Of a stretch of DNA of 64,000 nt, positions 1 through 12,136 are shown one piece after another. Within the stretch, counting starts at the first letter, position 1; each line of letters starts with the position of its first letter. Both the position numbers and the translations under genes were made by a program. The notes below the pieces were generated by a model that worked only from the letters and a program-made list of their open reading frames with translations, had not been told where the DNA came from and did not search any database. The stretch comes from Rotaria macrura (Eukaryota > Rotifera > Eurotatoria > Philodinida > Philodinidae): assembly GCA_900239685.1 (NCBI GenBank), contig OENT01000025.1, positions 186,001 to 250,000 of the forward strand, given 5' to 3'.

Positions 1-2088
1 CACATTGATTTTCATATTCGGATACAAAATCATTTAAATAATTTACAGCTTGTAATGCGAATTTTAGAACAATCGGTTCATCGATTGATATATCATTCCA
101 ATGTAGACATGCACACCAGTGTTGTTCTATATGAGCTTGTGAACAAGTACGATTTTCTGGTATCAATTCTAAAAGGCTAAAGGCACGATTCGATTTTGAT
201 TCGTATGGATCATTCGAATGAAATTCAAATAAATGTTCAAATGTTTCATGTAAATCAAATGGTGTCGTCAATCGATGAGAATTTAAACGTAGATTATACA
301 TAAGATGAGGATATTTTTCTTGAAATTTTAGAGGCATACGAATCGATATAAATGGTAAACGTTCTTCTAATTTACCTTGATATGTTTTACGTAATGTTGA
401 AAAACGAGCACCATGATCAGTCATTAGTATAAATATTGTATTATCAAAATAACCATATTCATTCATGTACTTCAAAAATTCCAGTAATTCATCATCACCG
501 TAGGGCAAACGATTGTTTGAATCATGTGAATATTGTGAATGAAAAATAAAGGAAAATTTTGGTTGACTTGGATACATATGAAATAGATCACGTGCCCAAT
601 CGAGCATTGATTGTAGACGTGTTATTGAACCGAAGCAATATGGTTTTGATGTACGCATAGATTCAGCAATAAGATAAAATGGGCGACCATAATGATCGAC
701 AGGTTGATCACGGAATCCTTTTAAACGCATTTGAAATGTACCGACGGACTGCAAATCTTCAGCCCACTGAGTAACATAACCATTATCTAGAGAAGAAAAA
801 GAAAAAGAATTATTTTTGCCTCTGGTAAACATATAAGATACTGAAAATAAACTTCTATATAGGTCGGCATAGTTAAAAAATAAAATCTAGTTTAACCTTA
901 TGTATGAAGTACTAGATACTAATTATCTCATTTTCTTCTTTCTTTATATGTAATCTACTCGATCCATTGGAATGAAAATAAGAATGTAAACATGAAATTT
1001 CATACTTTTAAACTTTTTCCATATCCAAGGAAATTGATCAACTGTTTCTGCACCAGTATGGCCCCGTCTAGCTTCAGGTAATTCTCGTTCTGTTTTTCCA
1101 GTTAGTATAGGTAAGAGTGCTGCTGGTGTACCATCACCCACAATATTATAACCTGGCAAAAACAGAAATGTAGTAGATATCTGTAATTATTGCATCAAAT
1201 CAAACCTTTCATAACAATGCTGCCCAATTCTTTGATTAGATACGCATAACTTTTGGGTAAAAAACGCATAAAAGTCATTCGAGAAACGGAATCGAATCCA
1301 AGCATTAACACATTATATCCCAAATGACTTTTAACCATTGGATTCCATATATGTCTAGAGAAGTTTGTGAAATAATTAATTAATGTTAAGTATTTTAGAA
1401 GGCAAAAAAATCATAATAATGAATTTTACCTCATATGTAAACCGGCATCAAACATAATACCGGAATGTATATTCGAATAAAAACTTCCATCACGTGCTCG
1501 GCAATCAGCACGGAAGAAATCTGATACTAGAGGCATCTTATCCACAACAGGAAATAATCGAGCACCTTCCATCGTCGAAAAATCATCTTTTGATCGAAGT
1601 ATAGGACGATAAGCACAAACAATAGCTCCATGCTTTTGTAAAGCTTGCTGAGATAATCGGAAAGTACCTAATCAAACAGAATTTATTTCGAGCTGTCTTT
1701 TTTCATATTATTCATTTAGCTAACCATTATCAATATAAACCCAGTTCGTTGCTTTTTCACAATCCGGTCTAGACTTTGTCACAGGTTGTAGGTGTTTCCA
1801 TATGTCTGGATTATCAATAGTTAATGTCGGATATCGACATGAAAGATGAGTGACATTGAAAAATTCTTCATGCAGTAAATAGATATTCTTCGTTGGCTTT
1901 ATGTTTGCATCCTTCAGGTCACTAGCATCAACAAGAAAATTTTCATCGATTTGATTATTTTCAGTAGCATAGTGATTTGAAAAATATTTATGAATTAATA
2001 ACATGGTTGATATTGTTGAGAATAAAGTTAATAACAATATAGATGTGTGAGTAACAAAATAACGTCGACAACGACGACGTATTTGCAT
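1..2088 (-). CDS. DUF229 family membrane-anchored phosphatase/sulfatase-fold protein (3' end outside window)
   Basis: Five exons read on the minus strand: 2088-1725, 1667-1430, 1354-1206, 1152-1006 and 787 to the window edge; all junctions keep frame. The protein starts MQIRRRCRRYF and has one hydrophobic segment at about residues 13-33, so it is probably a type II membrane protein of the secretory pathway. After it comes a Cys-containing lumenal region, then the DUF229 core: the FDSVSR motif in exon 3, GYNIVGDGTPA with a TGK motif in exon 4, and DHGAR in exon 5. These are metal-site-like motifs of the alkaline phosphatase/sulfatase superfamily. The Cys/Ser-x-Pro-x-Arg sulfatase signature is not present as such, so substrate and activity are unknown. 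The C-terminal Cys-rich part runs off the window. Family assignment is from recognised motifs; function is not inferred further. Confidence 0.85.
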
Positions 2089-5000
2089 TGTTCTTTTTGA
2101 GAAACCAATTGTTATTGTTGTTGTTGTTATGATTATTGTTTTTTCTGCGTCGATATTTCCAATAAAGTTTTATAATCATCAGACTATGCTTGTAATTGAG
2201 AGCATACAAAAATGCTCATGTATCTATATTTCTAAACTAAAAAAGAAATAAATGAGGCATACATTCTCTTATCATAGTTGTTGCATCTTCTTTCGAATAC
2301 TAATAGATAAGCCTATAGATTAATAGACAGTAAGATTTAAAGATAGAAAAGACTTTTTTTTTATCTCTGACAATTTCCTTTAGCTCAGTATGACACTGAT
2401 CAATAGATTAGTTTAAGTGCATTCACAAATAAAAATCGGCGTTAGATCTACTATGCTATGGAAATCTATGGTTATGTTTTTGGGACATAAAAGTATTCTT
2501 ACTGAAAAAATATATGATAATTGTATGTTAATGATTTTTCTTTTTTTTCTTGTTCTTCTTCGTCTAATGTTGCTATTTTGTAGTTTGCTGAATTCACTAA
2601 AAGGAAGAATGAATGGTAACGAAGCGGCGTTCTAATAATTAAGTAGTACTGTTGAAGTTTTATGCGTGTCATCATGATGTTTGCCGAAGATAGACGACAA
2701 GAAACCAACACAAACATATAGGATAGTCAGCGTTTGCCATCATCATCTAGTGTGCTCATCGTTCATGGCATCATTGCGTGTTCGACGCGAGTGTGTGTGT
2801 ATGTGTGTGCGTGTATGTGTGTTTCTGTTGGGTGTGGAATGACGGTACCAATTATATGAGCTTTCTCTTCTATTCTGCTTGTTATTCGATGGATCTCGTC
2901 GTCGTAGCCGATCGTCTTCTTTATTCTTTTCCTTTGTCTCTCGTTGCAGTTTTTTTTTCGAGAAAGTCCCATGTTGATGTAAAACCAGTCCTATCATTGT
3001 TCGCTCATGGTATTCTTGACGTTAACCCTTTCCGTATAGTCGTCAATGGTGTGACTGAGACAAGAACGGAAAAAAGCGAACAAGTAATGTCATAGATTTT
3101 GCAGTGCGTGTTTCAGAAAACATATACAATTATATGTGTATTTTTCTATAGATAGATTGATTTATTAAAAAGGAAGTAAAATGAACGGAAAATAAATGTA
3201 TGTAAGCAAGCAAGCACGAATGAGAGAAATTATTCATTCCGTTCTATTGGTCTTTGGAAAAAAGAAAAGCATTCAGTTGACTTTGTTTGCATGTATGTAT
3301 GTATGCGCGTGAACGGCACTTCATTTCCGCTTGGATTTGTTGACATTGTATGTGCTTTAGAAAAAGGGATAAAAAAGAAAACATAATGCATGTGCGACTT
3401 TCTCTCTTAATATAGTTGCACTTCATGAGAGAAAAAAAAATACTTCCGAGTGGCCGTCACCTTCTCATGAAAGAAAAACTACGATAGGCTCTTATTTCGC
3501 ACGCTTTTTATTAAATATCAAATAACTCTGATATTTAATAGAACTTAGAGCAAACAATTTAATAAAAGAACATTATTGAAAAATGCCAATGGCTAATTTA
3601 TTATGCAAGCATCATTTCGAAGTTATGAAAAGAATTATTTATTCATCTTATTATTATGATTAATATTTATAAATTCTATTTGACTAAAACAAAAATACCA
3701 TTCAAATTTCTTCTTTTGTAAATAAAATAACTATCTCTACGGATTTTCGCTTTCTCAATGATAAATAATTATTTCTATTTTGTGATAAAAAAAAAGTAAA
3801 AGTAAGCTTCAGATAAAACCATAAATAGTGAAAAAAACATTACTATTCAAACTAGAATCTACCGACTTAAGTCTTCATCATATACTTAACAATGAACTCT
3901 AATAGTGTATAAAAACGTTTCGAGAAAATATTTTTGTCACACAAAAACTGTATTTAAAATAAAGACTACCTGCTATTTCAGAGCCCTGGATATTTTGTGT
4001 TGCAATATCTTGTAGTTCACTACAACAAAAAGAAATCAACTATACTAAAGGCACTTTCAATGTCAGACTTTGCATGTGATGAATTCTGTCACTTCCTCGT
4101 CAATTATTTTCATAAAATAAACGATTATCACTTTTCTTTTCATTGCAATTTTTATATTGTGAACAATTTAATTATCCAGATTGTGTTAGATTTTGAAATT
4201 TTCTATCCTTCTAAAGCTCAGAAATAAATATCGACTGATGACGCATTCAAGATACATCGGTCTTTTCTCTTTGTTAATGATTTGGTCAACAAGCTTTTCT
4301 CCTTCCTATTCAATATAATCATCGGCAGATTATTATCGAATATGATACAGCTATGTCGTATTAATACATAATTTCCAGCGCTATTACAAAATGTAATCAA
4401 CTTTTTTTTTTAAGAGAATTATTATTATTAACGATGATAGACTTAATAAAAGAGTATTGACGAGACGATGATTGAAAAAAAAATTAAGCTCATCGGAATC
4501 TGATAATGAACAAGTCTTCATCACAGTTGATTTACTTTCTATCTCATATAAGCACAAAAGAAATCATTATTACATAGACTAATAGAAAAATCTTCTCCGT
4601 TTCACAATATAGGATTATCTTTTTTAATGTATTTTTTATGATGATAGTTTATTTAAAAAAGCTATTACTGTTATCATCTCTATAGGATTAAAATATGACA
4701 TAGGATGCAGTTACGATAGTTAATCATAGGAAGATAACCTCGCTTTATTCTATCTATTTTGTGACATATTTCATCAATAGTCTTTAAGTTAATCTTCAAC
4801 GTATACAATAACAAAACATTTCACATACTTCAACTAGATGTTGATTCAAACATGTCTGACAACTATATGTTCTTTTATCTATTTTATAATGTTGTCTTAA
4901 TAGCGTCGTAAAATTATTATTACCTCTGAAAACAATGAACGACATGTAAATCCGTAGCATATTCTTCTAAAACATTGATATTTCAAAATTTTATCAATAG

Positions 5001-5837
5001 AATTGAAAGAATGTATTTCTTATTGAAGTTCGTCGGGTAAAAGGGATTTACGTTTGACAGCATGAAAACCTTGATATTTTCTTTCATGATATTGATATAA
5101 TTCTTCATTAGAAATTATTCAATAGTGCAATATTCAGTATGATAATTTAATATTAGTTGTCGATTGAATGTATTCATTAACGTTTCTTCGTATTGATAAT
5201 AATTAATCTTTATTATTATGTTTGAATTTTGTTTTCATCAATCTTGTTTCTCTTAATTCAATTCGATCTTTTTCTACGGTTACAATATTATTTTTGATTC
5301 AATATTTCATAAGTATTAATATGTACTTGTCAAGAATTCGAAAAGAATAGATACAAAATCATCAAAACGATCTACATTATTGTTCGTTCGAAATAAAATA
5401 TCATTTCAATATTATTTTCATTGATTCATAACAATGAAAAACGAACTTTGATAAGTAACTACATTTCAATTTATTTCATGCACATTTGAATTGATTAGAC
5501 GAGCTTTTTATCATGATAACGGTAACTATTTTATTAAATAATAGTAAAACAAATGAACAACAAAACTCCTCTAAACATTATAATATTTTCTACAAAACCT
5601 AATCCATGTATAACATTACTAACTCGTCTTCGTTTCTATACAATCATATTCGAAAAAAATACTCTACACGGTAAAAGAATGACATAAGTAATGATTAGTA
5701 AAAGATATTAAAAACGAATAAATAATTTAGGATCAAACGAACGGAAGAAAAAAAACGAAAAACAATAAAATATACTGGATATTGTCAAATTATTAGAACA
5801 AGGAAAAGGCACAATAGAAAAAGAAAATAATGTCAAC
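2089..5837. other. gene-free stretch between DUF229 and EGF genes
   Basis: No coding exon with convincing splice sites was seen on either strand. It holds a TG-rich microsatellite near 2791-2824, a short ATGT repeat near 3293-3306, and a 12-bp-arm hairpin at 3509-3540. The EGF gene's 3' UTR must lie just below 5838. Short open frames here are low-complexity, for example a run of Val-Cys from the TG repeat. Confidence 0.6.
2791..2824. repeat. TG/CA microsatellite
   Basis: Imperfect alternating TG run interrupted by A and C, upstream of the DUF229 start. Seen directly. Confidence 0.8.
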
Positions 5838-8678
5838 TCACAGAACACGACATTTAGGTGTATTACCTTCATAGACACAACTTTTACCAGAGTAACAGTC
5901 TATTGGACACCAACGATAATTTTTTGGCATGACTTTTCGTTCGCAAAGTACACCTGTTGTATCATTTTTACAAAGACATTTATATCCATCCTGTGTTTGT
6001 ATACATTGACCATCTTTACCACATGGACTTGGTGTACATGTTCGTGGTCGATTCGCTAAATGGTGAAACAGTAGCGGTGGTTTTTGTTTATGTCTAACAT
6101 AGATAATAATCGAAGAATTTTTAACTTACTCATTTCACAGCTTTTACCATAAAATGGTGTTGGACATGTACATTGTGGACCAGTTTCACTAATATAACAT
6201 TCACCACCATTCATACATGTCACATTAGCACATGCAGCATTGCTCATAGCTCGTTTACGAGCTTTTCAAAGAAAATTCATATTAGTTTTCGGTGTAAGAA
6301 ATCAATTTCAAACTTACCAAATTGACAATAGTAACCAGAATAGCTAGATGAGCAGTGGCATCGGGCTTGATTTTGGAAAACTGAACAGCCTCCATTATTT
6401 TGACATGGATTAGGAAGACATGGATTGACTGCTGTCAGCATTGGTGTTGGACATGGGCAAACAATACAAGCACATACAGGTCGAGGAGCTGGTGTTGTAA
6501 TTAATGCTTCACAATTACTTCCTGTAAATGGAAATGAACATTGGCAAATATAACCAGTTGTTGTAGCTACACATGAACCACCATTGTAACTGAGTAACAA
6601 ACAAAGAAAGTTATTCTACAAGAATTTGTTTTTAATTTCAACAATCTTATTACCATGGATTCGGTATACAGTAGTTACGAATTTCACAGCATGGACCATA
6701 GTAACTTGGTGTACATGAGCAAACATATGCTACAGAAAAGAAAATCAATCACAGTTTCTCATATTGATAAACGTTCAAAACAAAGTTGCCGTCTCTTACT
6801 TGTTGGACCTGTTGGTGTACAAGTACCACCATTAAGACATGGCTGTGAATTACATGGGTTTGGTGGTGGAATTAAAATTCCACAGGTTGGTCCAGTATAT
6901 TGTGGTGGACATTGGCATTGAAACGAATTACCGATGACAATACAGATACCACCGTATAAACATGGATTGGGTTCACATACACGTGATTCGCATCGAATAC
7001 CATTGTAACCAGTTGGGCATAGACAACGGAAAAGATTTGGTCCTGCTATTTGACATGTTCCACCATTGACGCATGGATTAGTAAAGCATGGATTTGTAGC
7101 GAATAGGTTAATTTCACAACATACACCACTGAAACCAACAGGGCACGAGCAGCCGAATGTTCCTTGTCGAAGATAACAAGTACCACCGTTTTGACTATAC
7201 ACGAGACAAGAAAAAGAACACATTAGTGATTTATTGATCTATGAAAATGCTTCGTAGAAATGCTTTACCATGGATTAGGTTGACATTGATTTGGTGGTGG
7301 AAGTAAAACAACAGCTAGACGATGACGAACAAGAACAAAGAAAATTTATTTCCATTGATTCTGTGTTTTTTTTCAAACAAAAATAAAACGCTATCTCTAA
7401 TCTAGGGCTAAAATATTAATGTCTAACTCTAGTATTAATACCTGTATTAGTTTCACAATGACTACCAACATAATTATCTATACAATGGCATTGAGAGCCA
7501 ATTATATTCGGTATACATATTCCCGAATTCAAACAAGGATTACTCGTACTGCAACCTGTACTACTTGGCATATCTTTGAAAAAAAGGAATGATACAAAAG
7601 ATAGCTCAATTCTATTCCTCTGCATAAACTACCTGAATAATCACATAAGAGACCTGTATAGCCTGTTTGACAGACACAACGAAAGCCTCCACCAAATTCT
7701 GTTAAACAGAATGCTTCATTCAAACAAAGATTTACTACACATGGTTGATTAGGCTCGTCTTTAATAGGCATCAATGTAGTAGTCATATCTGAAAAACTTA
7801 TATTAATTGAAATAATCAGATCTCGCTCGACATGGTAAGTATTCTCATATTACCAAGATAGCTACATAAAGATCCAACAAATCCCGGTGAACAAGTACAA
7901 ATCACCGTATTCGGAGATATTTCTGTACAAGTTCCACCATTATCACATGGATTCGGATCACAACCATGTCTCGTCGAGATAAGAAACTCTTTTATTAAAA
8001 TATGATATTATGCAAAATCATCTCTATTCTATGTTGTTGATCTTACGTGTTACTTGGCATTGAACACCAGTATAACCGTTTGGACATTGACATGAAACTG
8101 ATTGAGAAACAATAACACAAACACCTTGATTTTTACAATATGATCCACAACCGAATTGTTTGCCAGCAGCTGAAGATGATTCTTTGCTTGACACATCTTT
8201 AAATGAGATGATGTTGAGTGCATTAGCATCAGCTTCGATGGTCGGATAATCATCTTCATCTGCACTAACATTTGTGCTAACTGTGATTTCTATATCAAAT
8301 AAGTTAGACATTTTTTTAAATTTTCATTAATCAGAAAACAAACTTGATTTAAAACTTACCCAGTCTATCTGGCGAATCCTCACAATCATTGACTAAATCT
8401 CGTGCAACACAGCTTCTTAATTTAGTATCATAAACTGTACCATTAGCACATGTAAATAAAATTCTTAAATTCTGAAAACATCGAACAAATCTTTGACAAT
8501 TGGAACGATCACCAACGTAATCACGACATTCTTGTCCTTGACAAATGGTAAAAGAATCAGAAGAACTCGTGCTAGAGAAATATCTAATATGCTTTTAAAA
8601 CATACTTTTTGATTTAAGATCAGCGATGGTTCCTTGTATAGCAATATAAACAACAAGAATAATAAATATTCGGTTCAT
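5838..8678 (-). CDS. secreted protein with one CBM14 chitin-binding domain and twelve EGF-like repeats
   Basis: Twelve exons on the minus strand: 8678-8606, about 8571-8360, 8289-8047, 7988-7854, 7788-7633, 7573-7442, 7314-7269, 7194-6800, 6729-6654, 6589-6318, 6261-6130 and 6055-5838. Exon 1 encodes a signal peptide starting MNRIFIILVVYIAIQGT. Exon 2 encodes a peritrophin-A/CBM14 pattern (C..C..Y.....NC..F..C, then FTCANGTVYD and a final C). Exons 3-12 encode twelve EGF-like repeats, many with the NPC..GGTC start; exon ends often split the NPC cysteine codon. A Pro/Thr-Cys linker separates repeats 9 and 10. No transmembrane segment follows, so it is predicted to be secreted and could bind chitin or matrix. 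Exons 3-12 keep frame (602 codons with the stop). The exon 1 to exon 2 join does not: the obvious acceptor at 8572 is out of phase, while one at 8537 restores frame but trims the CBM14 start. The first boundary is therefore uncertain. Confidence 0.82.
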
Positions 8679-11600
8679 GCTTGTTTGTAATCTTGGTATT
8701 GTTATAATGAATATTGATCAAACACCGGGCTATGAGAACAACGATGTGATATATATATGTATAAATGTATGTATATATATATATATATATGATTTCTATA
8801 TCGACTAACAATGGAAGATGAAGTTTTTGTGAAATTGTCGTCACTATTTAAAGTCATCTCCTCGTTAGTTCGACATTTTAATAGACATGCGAGAAAATGT
8901 CACATTGTTTTAAACACCCTTCAAAATTAAACCATTAAACGCACGTATGTTCTTGTTTTACAAACAATCGAGTCAACACCACGTGTCGATTCGCACCATA
9001 ATAATAGTAATTTTATCAATGTCGAATATGTGTTCTAACACATTCCTTTTTAGTTTCTTTCAAGGTTAGACCATATTTTTGATTACGTGATATAGATATT
9101 TTGTCCACCTTGAACATTATCACGTACGAGACAGAGCTCTTTTTTTGCTATAATCTCAATTCAAACGTGTATATCCTTTTTGTTCTGTCTATGAATTTAG
9201 TTCATGGTCAATAGATGTGATTTGGTTTTTGAAAGGTTGCATGGATAGATATTCAACATAAAATATTAACCAAGGATAGCAGAACAGACGAAAAAAAAGG
9301 GTAAGGTATATTCATTGTGATCTTAAAATACTTCATTAGAACAAAAAAGAACGACCTGATTCATTTTTATTTTCTGACGGTCGATGTAAACTCGGTTCTT
9401 CGAAAAGAAAAATTTCGATAAATTGTATGTTTTATTCTAAAAGACTATCTACGAAAGTCATTAAAATTAGTCACAATGCAGAATAACTTTTGGTTTGTTT
9501 CCTTACTAATTAATGTAAGTGTGTTTATTTCATTATACGAATAGGAATATGAACAAAATTTATCAGTTTTCTAGTTTTATATCCTTTTCTCAAAGAAAAA
9601 TCATTTAGGAGTCATTGAGTCTCTAAGTCGTGACGAACTTGCTCTTGATTAATGATTGAAAAGAGTAAATTATAAAACTAAAAGATGACTTATCAAATAT
9701 TCTCAATTTTTTTATTTTACAATCGATTTCAATAAAATTAATTATATTTTCTTGACATCTAGAAGTTCAATTATTAAAAATAAAATTTATTCTCTCATGA
9801 TGGTTTTAACTCGTATCGATTCAGAGTGTCTCTTGACTTACTATGGTTCATGTGTTTTATTTTTCTTTTTTTCAATCAAGAAGATATGCAAAAAAACAAC
9901 ATTCGTTGCTTTGTATTCGAATTTCAATCAAACTAAATGTTTCTTTCAACTATATTTTATGTAAGTCGGCGTCAACCGTACATACGTATTTTACTCGATG
10001 ACGTATTATTATATTGGAAACGATGAAGATAGGAAATGTGAACATAAGTGACATCTAGTTTCTAATAATTATACAAGTAAAATGCAACGACAATTCTTTT
10101 TTTTTCTCTGCACTTATATAGATTTTATATTTTTGATCGAGCTCCGTCATTCTAGCATAGTTTATAAATGGTATAAATTGTGAATGTTATAATCCAAAAC
10201 TATGATGTATCCAATAAAATCGAAATTGATGAGAAGTCCCCCGATATCTATAGTTTATTTAAGTCAAATGAATTTTGTTTCAAATAGTTCTTTCGAACGA
10301 TTCATCGTTCGCTGATAACGACACGTCATCTATATTGCTTCATGATAATTTCAAAATAGGTCTAAATCGATACGTTATGTATAAAATTACACGTGTACTA
10401 GTTTCTCCATACAAATTGGTCAAGATTCTTGTCTCTTTACTTGTCATTCTAGCAAGTTTTCATGAAAAGATCTCAATTAGATAACGGTGTTCAATTGAAT
10501 TGATCAACGACAACTGAAAATCAAGAAATTCTGTAACATATATGTTTGATTGTGAGATTCTCAATGTATCCATAGGTAAATGATATGCTAGAACAAGTTT
10601 AGATAGTAAGCATGATACATCAATAGATATTTTAAAATCAATCTCTTCTCTTAAAGTAATTCATTCAATAGAAAATTTAAGTGCATCACTTCAATCGACC
10701 AGCATTGTACGTATTGTCGTTTAGTTTCTTACCAGACTTGAGATATCGTTCTCTATTCAGACTACTTTTGTTAACTTCGAATTGTAAAAATAAGTAACTT
10801 AAATTATTGCTAAAGTCTTGATTATGAATATTTTGTATTTCATTTTTAGTATCTCGATAATATTAATAGAGGAAAACAAACAAAATTTGAAAGCCAAACT
10901 ATGCGTATATTCGAACACTTTTATACTGAGAATTTTAAAAATGTTCCTAGTTCGTTGAATGAATTGATGATACCCTTCATAGTTTTTGCTGTCATTAATT
11001 GTGCAATGATTTGTGAGTACAACTTTTACTTTCATTTTAGAATGTCATTCATATGTTCATTTATTTAGAACATATAGAATAGCAATATCCCACTATCAAT
11101 AGGAGACGATACAGAAAATTCTCGTATGAACGTATGATTGCTTCCGTTAGCAAAAATAATGCAAGAGATGCACCAACAACATGTAGGAATACTAGGATGA
11201 GCATACAGTATTGCATAGATCATATCGTTTTTTTTTCTTGAACTCAACAAACTTGAAAAGTAGTAGCGTCATTAATCAAGGGTATTGTTCACCATTCAAT
11301 AATTCGTGTTCATCTATCTAAACTATTGACTTGGCTGGAGTTCAATAATTCTTACCAGTACTATGATCAATTTTAATGTGCATAGCGATGAAAAACGAAA
11401 ACTATATACTCTCTTGTCAGACCTTTCAATCAGTCGGAGTATAATGAAGTAAGTTTTTATTTGTAGAGAAGATGCGTCAATCGTTAAAAAATGTTTCCTC
11501 CTAGCTCCCGACAACACATAGTATCGATAATCATCGTATCGATGTGTAAGAATCAAGGATAATAATTTTACAACAAATAAAACATACCAAGGATTACTCA

Positions 11601-12136
11601 TATAGTTGTTAGAAAAACAAACCTAGTATTGCTTAATTGACTAATAGTCATGTAATCTTCTCGTTAGTTTAAATTCTCTGTGATGTATGCATGTATAACT
11701 TTGTAGGACTGCAGTTTGCATGATAGCTGCTAAAATCTCGTGACATGAAGATGACTGAACAATATTACCAAAACAAAAAAATTACTATGTAATTTATTTT
11801 TATAATTTAAGAATATATCAAGACGATTTTATTTGATCAGTACGCTCATCATAATCAAAATCAGAACGATTGTAGATAAAATATACCTTTTAACAATCAC
11901 CTGTCTGAGCATAAAATTAGGTTTTTGGCAATAGTATTCTCTCAAAGAATATTAATATTAGAATGTTTCATTGATTCGGAATGGACTTCATAAATTATCC
12001 AGAATTTATTTATCAAATAAATATTTTCAATTTGTTCTAAGGTAAAAAAAACACAAGCATACATTTTCTAGAGTTTGTAATAATTAAAAACAACCAATAT
12101 AGTAGAAAATAATCAATCAGATTTGGACCACATAGA
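8679..12136. other. gene-free stretch, with 3' UTR of the TMX3-like gene at its right end
   Basis: No supported coding exon. A TA microsatellite lies at 8749-8790, just upstream of the EGF gene start. A minus-strand AATAAA at about 12010-12005 follows the TMX3-like stop by some 130 nt and is a candidate poly(A) signal. Several open frames of 60-90 codons occur but are AT-rich, lack splice context and resemble nothing I recognise. Confidence 0.55.
8749..8790. repeat. TA microsatellite
   Basis: Two alternating AT runs separated by a short TGTATAAATG-like spacer, about 70 bp upstream of the EGF-protein start codon. Seen directly. Confidence 0.8.

Noticed and set aside
2778..3095. 105-codon plus-strand frame rich in Val-Cys
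   Set aside because: Its start is a translated TG microsatellite; no splice context or recognisable domain.
6655..6921. 88-codon plus-strand frame
   Set aside because: Antisense shadow of the EGF exons, which have clear EGF cysteine spacing.
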